Positions 41,321 through 48,483 of a stretch of DNA of 64,000 nt are shown in pieces (the stretch's first letter is position 1; every line of letters starts with the position of its first letter). Position numbers and translations under genes: made by a program. Source of the stretch: an uncultured Oscillospiraceae bacterium (GTDB taxonomy: Bacteria; Bacillota; Clostridia; Oscillospirales; Oscillospiraceae); assembly GCA_947632175.1 (NCBI GenBank), contig CANROC010000010.1, positions 62,001 to 126,000 of the forward strand, given 5' to 3'. The notes beneath the pieces were generated by a model that searched no databases, had not been told where the DNA came from, and saw only the letters and a program-made list of their open reading frames with translations.

Positions 41321-43534
41321 TCAAGATGCGGCAAGCTCGCGGATATAGTCGCGAAGAGCCAGCAGAAAGTCCACAAGCTCCGTCCAAGCCTCCACGTTAG
41401 CAAAACGGTGTGGCATATCCAAGCTGAGCTCCAGCGGATAGTAGGCAGTAGTCGAGAAAAGATAGTATAAACGCATCCCTTCCCCGCTGATGAGGTTTTC
41501 CCAATTGATTTTACGGCTGCTTCCCAGAAATCCCACACTGCCCTCATATATTCCGTCCTGGGTCAAGGCCCACCCCTTTTTGGCCGGATTTGCGTCAGGG
41601 CCGTGCATGTAGGCCAGCAGGATCTTGGAATCTCCTGGAATTTTCAGATTCTGGCGGAATTGCGCCAGCAGCGGCGCGTCGTATTTGAAAAGGGCGGAAC
41701 GCGGCGCGTTGGCCGCAATGAACTCGCCGATCTTCCGGTTAAGCGAAGGGCTGACGCCGCCGCTGATCACGGGTATATCATGTGTCGGCGGATGCCACCG
41801 GCCCTTTCCCTGAAGCCGGCGTTGGAGGAGCAAAATGAACGACGGAACTTCAATAAACCACGGTTGATCGGTAAATACAAGCGATGAATCATAAAGCACC
41901 ATTTCAGCGGCCCCGTTCCCTCCCTTTTTCTTCAGGCAAAGGGTATTCGGACGGCCTTTGGGCCAGAAGAGCTTACCTGAAACAAAATCATTCCAGCCCA
42001 ACGAAATGTCCGGCATCCGCCCGCGCTTTCCGTTTTCTACGAATTGGATCCAGTCCTCGGTCATCGTGATGGAATAGGTATATTTTGGGAACGTTTCATC
42101 GTGCCAATGCATGGTCGTCATGACATCGTTCCATTCCTTCTTGTAAAAGGTGATCTTCTCCCGTACCCAGTCGTCCACAAAGCGTTTGGCCTCTTGGAAG
42201 AACTCGTCGTTTGTTTTGGGAGGCTCCGGCGCGGGCGCTGGGGCGGCTTTCTTCGGCTTCGGAGGCGTTTCCTTTTCCATTTTCAGCGGCAGCAGGCTGT
42301 AGACGAGGCCGAGGGAGACGGTTTCCTGGGGGTTGGGGAGGCGGAGGACGCGGTCGGGCTCGGACCGGACCTGTTTCAGGGCCGGATGGGTGAGGCCCGG
42401 CATGGCGCCGGTGAGGAGGTCCTTGGTGAAATACCAGGAGCTGTGCCCGCCGGTGAGGACCACCAGGTCCACGCCCCGCTCGGCGATGGCGGGGTCAAGC
42501 TGCGCGGCCCTGTCCAGGCAGCCGGTGATGAGGGACTTGAAGTCCTCCAGCTTGTCATGGACAAGCGCCTCGAACCCCGCCCGGTCAATGGCGGGGAAGG
42601 GCATTTTCCGGGGCAGGAGCATCATGTAGCCCGCCAAAAAGCCGCAGGAGGCGACGCTCTTGTCCTCCGCAAGCAGGGCCGAGACGGAGTGCTCCTTCCA
42701 GGGGCGCACCGCTCCCGTCCCCCGCACCAGCTGGCCCGCCATAGACGCGTCCAGCCCGCAGGCGCACAGGTAGTCGGTGAGATAGCCGGCCAGGAGCTCG
42801 TCCACCTCCCGGCCGCCGAAGGTGGGGGCGTCGGCGCTCTCGGGCCAGGTGGCCACGATCTCGTTGCGGATCCGGCCCACCTGGACGATGCCGTCCGGGG
42901 CGCCGTCCACGCTGTAACGGCACACCGCCAGGTCCGTGGTACCCGCGCCCATGTCGATGAGGAGCATGGTCCCCGGCTCGCCGGGGCGCAGATAGCCCAT
43001 GGCTTTCACGTCGTTCATCTTGTTCACCAGTGTGGCGCTCAGGGCCGCGCTGGCCTCGTCCATGCTGGTGACCTCCGGAAAGCCGGCGTCCTTCGCCGCC
43101 TGTACCATGAAGTCCCGGGTTTCGGCGCTCCACTTGACGGGGAAGCTGACCACGGTCCGCTCCCGGTCCCCCGCCTCGCCCAGGTTGCTGCGCTGGTGGT
43201 CATACCAGCGGTAGAGGTATTTGAAGAACTCCCCGGTGAGGTCCCGGGCCTGGGCACGTTTCGCCTCGTCGGGGCTTTCCAGGTCCATCTTGAACTCCCG
43301 GTAGACGGCGCTCTCCGGCAGGGGCTCCTCGGCCTCGCGGCCGCAGGTGACCTTCCCGTCCCCCTCCCGGCGCACCACCGTCAGCGCCCGGATGTCGTCC
43401 TGACCGTTGCCGAAGGTCACCCCGGCGCTGAGCACCGCCCCGCCGATGGGCTTCCCTCCCTCATATCTCTTGACCCGCACCAGAGAGGTGCTGGTGCCGA
43501 AGTCGATGCCGATGAGCCGCGTCACGTCCGCCAT
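41321..43534 (-). CDS. Hsp70-like ATPase, most divergent paralogue (2)
   Basis: About 737 aa. The ATPase domain keeps GIDFGTSTS, DMGAGTTDL and LTGGHS, but many positions differ from the other five (KRYEGGKPIGGAVLS; MLLPRKMPFPAIDRAGF). It is followed by a Pro/Ala/Lys linker (TPPKPKKAAPAPAPEP) and a 270-aa C-terminal region with the two-unit plan: YTYSITMTEDWIQFVENG with SLGWNDFVSGKLF, and KKGWALTQDGIYEGSVG with KINWENLISG. The C-terminal part is AT-richer. It sits between the 81-aa gene and paralogue 3 with short gaps. Confidence 0.88.
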   Translation of the reverse strand: MADVTRLIGIDFGTSTSLVRVKRYEGGKPIGGAVLSAGVTFGNGQDDIRALTVVRREGDGKVTCGREAEEPLPESAVYREFKMDLESPDEAKRAQARDLTGEFFKYLYRWYDHQRSNLGEAGDRERTVVSFPVKWSAETRDFMVQAAKDAGFPEVTSMDEASAALSATLVNKMNDVKAMGYLRPGEPGTMLLIDMGAGTTDLAVCRYSVDGAPDGIVQVGRIRNEIVATWPESADAPTFGGREVDELLAGYLTDYLCACGLDASMAGQLVRGTGAVRPWKEHSVSALLAEDKSVASCGFLAGYMMLLPRKMPFPAIDRAGFEALVHDKLEDFKSLITGCLDRAAQLDPAIAERGVDLVVLTGGHSSWYFTKDLLTGAMPGLTHPALKQVRSEPDRVLRLPNPQETVSLGLVYSLLPLKMEKETPPKPKKAAPAPAPEPPKTNDEFFQEAKRFVDDWVREKITFYKKEWNDVMTTMHWHDETFPKYTYSITMTEDWIQFVENGKRGRMPDISLGWNDFVSGKLFWPKGRPNTLCLKKKGGNGAAEMVLYDSSLVFTDQPWFIEVPSFILLLQRRLQGKGRWHPPTHDIPVISGGVSPSLNRKIGEFIAANAPRSALFKYDAPLLAQFRQNLKIPGDSKILLAYMHGPDANPAKKGWALTQDGIYEGSVGFLGSSRKINWENLISGEGMRLYYLFSTTAYYPLELSLDMPHRFANVEAWTELVDFLLALRDYIRELAAS

Positions 43535-43555
43535 ATTCCCCACGCCTTTCTGTCT

Positions 43556-43801
43556 TTATTTTTGTTCCCGCTCCAGGACCTTTTTGTAGTCCCGCAGTCT
43601 GTGCTCCGCGTCGATCTCCCGCCCGTGCTCGATGGCGCTCTCCAGCTTATGCCGGGCGATGCGCGCGTCAAAGGACTCCCCCAGGGTGGGCTCCGCGTCC
43701 CGCTCCAGCTTCGGGGGAAACTCCGCCGGTCTGTCCGTCTGTGCCTCCCGGAGCTCAGGCGGCTGTTCCCGTGTTTCCAATAAAAGGTCTTCCAATCCCA
43801 T
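43556..43801 (-). CDS. Small MGLED-start protein of the Hsp70 array
   Basis: An 81-aa, highly charged, soluble protein (MGLEDLLLETREQPPELREA), helical in its second half (DARIARHKLESAIEHGREID). No family recognised. It has AGGAGG seven bases before the ATG. The first five residues match those of the 209-aa coiled-coil protein downstream, which suggests a common docking peptide. Confidence 0.65.
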   Translation of the reverse strand: MGLEDLLLETREQPPELREAQTDRPAEFPPKLERDAEPTLGESFDARIARHKLESAIEHGREIDAEHRLRDYKKVLEREQK

Positions 43802-43838
43802 ATATGTACCTCCTTATTTGATTCCCGGGCCCGTCAGT

Positions 43839-45545
43839 TCAGCGCAGGCGGCTTGCCACGCCCAGCACCTTCGGGCCCTCCTTCACCTTGATGGCGTTAA
43901 AGCCTCCCTCGGCCATGACCTCAAAGGTGAGCTCCATGTCCCGCTCGATATCCAGCACAATGGGATACTGGATGTTTTTCAGGAGATTGAACCAGAAAAC
44001 GAACGCGTATCGGCCCGGCTCCAGGGTCACCTGGCAGGACTCGCCGTTGGAGAACTCATACGTCCCCAGCGGGTCGATGCGGAGGCTCAGCCTGCCGATA
44101 GCGCCCATCAGCTGGCGTCTCCTGGTGAGGACCAGGGTCACCCTGTTCCCGGCGGGCCGGACCCCGTTCAGGATGTCTCGGAGATCGGCCGCCGTATTCC
44201 CGGCGGTCCGCGCCCCATCCTCCGGCTCGGTTTGGGTCTCGGTGGCGGCGCCGACCACCTCCTGCGTCTTTTGCGGCGCTTCCCGCTCCATACGCAGCGG
44301 CAGGAGGCTGTACACGAGGCCCAGGGCCACGGTCTCCTGGGGGTTGGAGAGGCGCAGGACGCGACTTCTTTCCTCCTGGGCCCGTTTCAGGGCGGGATGA
44401 GTGAGGCCGGGGATCGTACCGTTGAGGAGCTCCTCCGTGAAGTACCAGGCGCTGTGGCCGCCGGTGAGGACCACCAGGTCCACGCCGTTTTCGGCGATGG
44501 CGGGCTCGATTTCCGCCGCCTTATCGAGACAGCCGGTGACGAGGGATTTGAAGTCCTCCAGCTTATCTGCAAGAAGCTCCTCCAGCTTGGTCCGGTCGAT
44601 AGCCGGGAACGGCTGCTTTTGGGGCAGGAGCATCATGTAACCGGAGAGGAAGCCGCAGCTGTCTACGATGTTTCCCCCGTTGAGGCGCGGCGAGACCACC
44701 GTCTCCTTCCAAGGCTTGACGGAGGCGGTGCCGCAGACGAGCTGTCCGGCCATGGCGGGGTCAAGGCCGCAGGAGGTCATGTAGTCCGTGAGGCAGCTTT
44801 CCAGCAGCCGGTCCACCTCCCGGCCTCCGAAGGTGGGCGCGCCGGCGGTCTCCGGCCAGGTGGAGATGATCTCGTTCTTGACCTGGTCGGCGCGGATGAC
44901 CCCGCCGGCCTCCGCGTCCACGGTGTAGCGGCACACCGCCAGGTCCGTGGTGCCGGCTCCCATGTCCACAAGCAGCATGTAGCCCGGTTCACCGGCCCGC
45001 AGGAGCCCCTTGGCGCTTACGTCGTTCATGTTCTGTGTCAGGGTGGCGTACAGCGCCGCCGAGGGCTCGTCCATGGCGCTGACATTGGGGAAGCCGGCCT
45101 TTTGGGCGGCCTCGACCATAAAGGCCCGCGTCTCCTCCGTCCACTTGGCCGGGAAGCTGACGACGGTCCGTTCCTCGTCCCCGGCCTCGCCCAGGTTGCT
45201 GCGCTGGTGGTCGTACCAGAGGTAGAGGTATTTGAAAAACTCCTCCGTCAGGGCCTTCGCCTGGGCGCGCTTGGCCTCGTCCGGGCTTTCCAGGTCCATT
45301 TTAAATTCCCGGAACACCTGGCTCCCCGGGTTCACCTCCTCCGCCGCGCGGCCGCAGGTGTATGTACCGTCCGCGTTGAGACGCGCCACGGTGTGCGCCC
45401 TGTTGTCGCCCTGGCCGTCCCCGAAGGTCACCGATGAGCTGAGGAACGCCCCGCCAAGGGGCTCCCCGTCCTTGTACCGCTTCACGCACACCACCGAAGT
45501 GCTGGTGCCGAAGTCGATGCCGATGAGTCGTGTCACGTCCGCCAT
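43839..45545 (-). CDS. Hsp70-like ATPase with short beta-type C-terminus (paralogue 1)
   Basis: About 568 aa, first gene of the array. Complete Hsp70-type ATPase domain (GIDFGTSTS, DMGAGTTDL, LTGGHS). After an Ala/Thr/Glu linker the C-terminal 110 residues form a beta-rich domain (VTLVLTRRRQLMGAIGRLSL, LEPGRYAFVFWFNLLK, RDMELTFEVMAEGG) unlike the units of the other paralogues. The ATG at 45545 has GGGAGG ten bases upstream. Being promoter-proximal and lacking the variable units, it may be the core chaperone-like ATPase of the set. Confidence 0.88.
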   Translation of the reverse strand: MADVTRLIGIDFGTSTSVVCVKRYKDGEPLGGAFLSSSVTFGDGQGDNRAHTVARLNADGTYTCGRAAEEVNPGSQVFREFKMDLESPDEAKRAQAKALTEEFFKYLYLWYDHQRSNLGEAGDEERTVVSFPAKWTEETRAFMVEAAQKAGFPNVSAMDEPSAALYATLTQNMNDVSAKGLLRAGEPGYMLLVDMGAGTTDLAVCRYTVDAEAGGVIRADQVKNEIISTWPETAGAPTFGGREVDRLLESCLTDYMTSCGLDPAMAGQLVCGTASVKPWKETVVSPRLNGGNIVDSCGFLSGYMMLLPQKQPFPAIDRTKLEELLADKLEDFKSLVTGCLDKAAEIEPAIAENGVDLVVLTGGHSAWYFTEELLNGTIPGLTHPALKRAQEERSRVLRLSNPQETVALGLVYSLLPLRMEREAPQKTQEVVGAATETQTEPEDGARTAGNTAADLRDILNGVRPAGNRVTLVLTRRRQLMGAIGRLSLRIDPLGTYEFSNGESCQVTLEPGRYAFVFWFNLLKNIQYPIVLDIERDMELTFEVMAEGGFNAIKVKEGPKVLGVASRLR

Positions 45546-45668
45546 ACCCAATATTCCTCCCTGTGCTTTTTTTCATTTTACACGCCGGCGCGCCCTTTGC
45601 GGCGAAATATGTATTTTTAGCCGGCGAAACGTAATTTTTGGTCAAGCCGAAAAAAATCAATCACATCT

Positions 45669-45697
45669 ATTATAGTCAAAACCGCCAGTAAATGCAA
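45669..45697 (-). promoter_or_regulatory. Promoter of the Hsp70/ATPase array
   Basis: On the minus strand TTGCAT (45697-45692), 17 bp, TATAAT (45674-45669), with a leader of about 115 nt before the first start codon. The leader contains a copy of the junction element found between the Hsp70 genes (TTGACCAAAAATTACGTTTC, about 45645-45609). Confidence 0.6.
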
Positions 45698-45817
45698 GCC
45701 TGACGGGTCCGGATTTGGGTTTTTGCATAGGGAACTTTTTGGATTTTCCGCGCGTTAGGATGTCCCGCGCGAAAACGGTCCCGCGCCGCCGGCGCAGGGG
45801 CCGCGGCGCGGGACCGT

Positions 45818-46468
45818 TCAGTCGTTTTCAGGGGCTTCCTCCCCCGCGGACGGGCAGGCGGAGGCGGGCGGGGCGAAATACGCCGGGTATTTGAGGCGCA
45901 GTGTGCGGATGAAGGGCTCGGTGAACTCCACGCAGAGGCCGGCGATCTCATGGGAGGGCTCCCGCATCCCCTCCCGGACCCACCGGACGATCACGTAATC
46001 GAGGGCGCCGCACCAGGCCGTGATGAGGTACTTGGTCTGGGTGTCATAGGGGGTGAACTGGGTCAGGACGCTCTCCTCCAGCCGGGAGAAGAGCTGTTCC
46101 TGAAGGTTGGCCCGGAAAAGGGCGGAAAAGCCGTCCACATCCCGCCGGATCTGGTCGAAAAGGAGGGTGTAGACCTGGGCGGCGCGGCCTTTTTGCAGTG
46201 CCTCGCGGGTGAGGGCGCACAACCGCTCCACCGAGTCCGCCAGCCAGCGGGTCAGGATCTCCTCCTTGGAGGAATAGTTGGAGTAAAAGGCCGTGCGGGA
46301 CACGCCGGCCCTGGCCACGAGCTCCGTGACGGAGATCTTGTCCAGGTCCTTCTCCGCCATCAGGTGGATGAGCGCCGTTTGCAGGCACTCCCGGGTGAGC
46401 CGGTTCGTTTTTTCGTTGGAGAGGCGGACGACGCGGCGTCTCTCCAGCTCGGTGATGCTTTCAGACAT
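45818..46468 (-). CDS. TetR-family regulator
   Basis: A 216-aa regulator. The N-terminal helix-turn-helix (about 18-65) reads TRECLQTALIHLMAEKDLDK, ISVTELVARAGVSRTAFYSNYSSKEEIL, matching TetR/AcrR; the C-terminal part is the helical ligand and dimer domain ending in a disordered acidic tail (PSAGEEAPEND). The start is the ATG at 46468 (MSESITELER); GGGGGG lies upstream. It is divergent from the calcium-loop/FMN fusion gene, which it probably regulates. It is separated from the Hsp70 array by about 270 bp and the array has its own promoter, so a link to the array is uncertain. Confidence 0.88.
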   Translation of the reverse strand: MSESITELERRRVVRLSNEKTNRLTRECLQTALIHLMAEKDLDKISVTELVARAGVSRTAFYSNYSSKEEILTRWLADSVERLCALTREALQKGRAAQVYTLLFDQIRRDVDGFSALFRANLQEQLFSRLEESVLTQFTPYDTQTKYLITAWCGALDYVIVRWVREGMREPSHEIAGLCVEFTEPFIRTLRLKYPAYFAPPASACPSAGEEAPEND

Positions 46469-46537
46469 TACAAATCCCCCCAAAACTGTCAGGAGCTTAC
46501 ATTTTCTCCCGATTTGTCCGTTTCCGCCCCGGACGGC

Positions 46538-46566
46538 TTGCCATGGGGCCGCCGAAGTGATACAAT
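46538..46566 (+). promoter_or_regulatory. Promoter of the Ca-loop/FMN-barrel gene
   Basis: TTGCCA (46538-46543), 17 bp, TACAAT (46561-46566), in the region divergent from the TetR gene. Confidence 0.55.
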
Positions 46567-46663
46567 CGTCATGGCAGTACAAGTGTAAAGCCATTTTACC
46601 CCGCGAGGCGATCCCTGTCAACAGGCGCTTCGGCGGAAAACATTCATTCAAGGAGGTCATTTT

Positions 46664-47533
46664 ATGGATCAGGCAAACAGTGAGATCAAAAAAATCAAAA
46701 AGCAGATCAAGGCCGACCCGGAGCTTCGGGACATGCTGGTGCGCAGCGGGCGGAACGAGATCATGCTTGACCTGGACGGCGACGGAGCGGCGGACCTGTG
46801 CCTCTCCTGCGAGGGCGGCGGGGACCGCATCGACACGCTGGCGCTGGACCTCAGCGGGAACGGGGATTTCAACCTCTTCCTCCACGATGCCGATGGGAAC
46901 GGCATCCCGGACACGGTGTTCTGGGCGGACGATGAATCGGACGAGGCGGAGCTCATCGCTTTCGGGTCCGATGTGGAGCAGGGGCTCATCCGCATCGCGG
47001 CGCACATCGACGCGCTCCTGACGGCGGATGAGTTCATGACCGAGGAATTCGGCATCTCCCTGGCGGACCTGGCGAGCTACCTGAAGGAGTACGCGGAGGG
47101 GATCCTCAACGAGATCGACAGCCGCCTGAACGCCGAGGGCATCGAGAAGGTCTACTACTTCCTGAACGACGCGCAGACCTACTATCTGGCCACCGTGGAC
47201 GGGGACCAGCCCCGCGTCCGGCCCTTTGGGACGGTGCTCCTCCGGGACGGGAAGCTCTACATCCAGACGGGCAAGGTCAAGGAGGTCTCCTCGCAGATCA
47301 AAAAGAATCCCCATGTGGAGCTGTGCGCTTTCATGGACGGGACATGGCTGCGCGTGGCGGGCGAGCTTGTGAACGACGACGACCGGGACGTGAAGCTGGC
47401 CCTGCTGGAGAAGATGCCGGAGCTCAAGCCCATGTACAGCGCGGACGATGACAACATGCAGATGCTGTACTTCAAGGACGCCACGGCGGTGTTCAGCTCC
47501 TTCACCAGCGAGCCGGAGACCATTCATTTTTGA
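46664..47533 (+). CDS. EF-hand-like repeats fused to pyridoxamine-oxidase-like domain
   Basis: A 289-aa fusion. Residues about 30-90 contain three calcium-loop-like motifs (DLDGDGAADL, DLSGNGDFNLF, DADGNGIPDTV) like those of EF-hand or thrombospondin type 3 repeats. A helical linker follows. The last 145 residues are a pyridoxamine 5-phosphate oxidase-like FMN split barrel (VYYFLNDAQTYYLATVDGDQ, RVRPFGTVLLRDGKLYIQTG, KKNPHVELCAFMDGTWLRVAG). No signal peptide, so calcium-dependent control would be intracellular. AAGGAGG precedes the ATG. Operon with the DUF1269 gene 18 bp downstream. Confidence 0.82.
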   Translation: MDQANSEIKKIKKQIKADPELRDMLVRSGRNEIMLDLDGDGAADLCLSCEGGGDRIDTLALDLSGNGDFNLFLHDADGNGIPDTVFWADDESDEAELIAFGSDVEQGLIRIAAHIDALLTADEFMTEEFGISLADLASYLKEYAEGILNEIDSRLNAEGIEKVYYFLNDAQTYYLATVDGDQPRVRPFGTVLLRDGKLYIQTGKVKEVSSQIKKNPHVELCAFMDGTWLRVAGELVNDDDRDVKLALLEKMPELKPMYSADDDNMQMLYFKDATAVFSSFTSEPETIHF

Positions 47534-47551
47534 GGATAACGGAGGCACAAG

Positions 47552-48181
47552 ATGGAAAAGATCATTTCAGCGGTATTCAAGATCGAGAGCGAGGGCTATC
47601 AGGCCCTGACGGAGCTGCGGCGGGCGCCCGTCACCGACGCCTATGCGGTCACCCAGGCGGCGCTGGTCAAAAAGGTGAACGGCCGGATCGTCGCCCTGGA
47701 CGCCTTTGACACCGGCGTGGAGACGCAGAACGACACCGCCGCGGGCGGCCTCATCGGCATGCTGGTGGGCGTCCTGGGCGGGCCCTTCGGGATGCTCCTG
47801 GGCAGCAGCATCGGCCTGCTGGCCGGCAGCGCCATCGACTCCGGGGACATCTCCCGCAACGCCTCCCTCATCGAGCTCGTCACTCAGCAGCTCATGGACG
47901 GCGAGGTAGCGCTGATCGCCCTGGAGGAAGAGGCCGTGGAGGGCACCGCCCGGCGGATGCTGTCGAAATTCGACGTCTCCGTCATCGAGGAGGACGCCGC
48001 TCAGGTGGAAGAGGAGGTCGAGGAGGCCATCCGCGCCCAGAAGGAGATGGAGAAGGAGGCCCGCGCCAAGCTCCGCGAGGCGAAAAAGGCCGACCGCAAA
48101 CAAAAGATCGAGGAAAACCGCGCCAAGCTTCAGGCCGACTTCGATGCTTTGAAAGCCAAATTCAAGAAAAACAGCGACTGA
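47552..48181 (+). CDS. DUF1269 membrane protein
   Basis: A 209-aa protein with the DUF1269 pattern: short N-terminal alpha/beta part (MEKIISAVFKIESEGYQAL), a glycine-rich membrane hairpin (about 63-95, GGLIGMLVGVLGGPFGMLLG and SIGLLAGSAIDSG), then LVTQQLMDGEVALIALEEE. A long basic/acidic coiled coil (about 155-205) forms the C-terminus. The function of the family is unknown, though it is often stress-linked. GGAGG precedes the ATG. Co-transcribed with the FMN-barrel gene. Confidence 0.88.
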   Translation: MEKIISAVFKIESEGYQALTELRRAPVTDAYAVTQAALVKKVNGRIVALDAFDTGVETQNDTAAGGLIGMLVGVLGGPFGMLLGSSIGLLAGSAIDSGDISRNASLIELVTQQLMDGEVALIALEEEAVEGTARRMLSKFDVSVIEEDAAQVEEEVEEAIRAQKEMEKEARAKLREAKKADRKQKIEENRAKLQADFDALKAKFKKNSD

Positions 48182-48483
48182 CCCGCAAGCCTGACGAGGA
48201 AAGACGACTTCCCTCCCCTATCCTCGCGTTTTTTCAGAACAAGCATCAGGCGCCCTCTCCGATGACGGAAAGGGCGCCTCGCGGTAACTCCGGGACGGTG
48301 TCTCAGACCATGTCTGCGGCAAGATATGCAATCAAAACAACTCACTTCCCCACCCGGTTTTGCCGGTTGGGGGAGTGGGCGCAGTATAGCATGAGATGGG
48401 GAATGCCAAGTAAATTATCCCCCTAAAAATGTGACATTATAAGCAAAATCTATTGTACGAAGAGCACAGCCTTTTAATTTGAA
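48182..48483. terminator. Terminator hairpins between convergent genes
   Basis: No gene in 302 bp. CGAGGA...TCCTCG followed by GTTTTTT (about 48195-48236) ends the DUF1269 operon. A second hairpin AGGCGCCCTCTCC/GGAAAGGGCGCCT lies at 48247-48278 and a third, CCCCACCCGG/CCGGTTGGGG, at about 48350-48374. The last 100 bp are AT-rich. Confidence 0.65.

Noticed and set aside
30524-45545. Calling the six ATPases DnaK chaperones
   Set aside because: They have the Hsp70 ATPase motifs but no recognisable DnaK substrate-binding domain, and no DnaJ gene is adjacent, so a canonical dnaK label would mislead.
45818-46468. TetR gene as the dedicated regulator of the Hsp70 array
   Set aside because: It is divergent from the FMN-barrel gene with a clear intergenic promoter region, ends about 270 bp before the first Hsp70-like gene, and the array has its own promoter. 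A link is possible but not shown.
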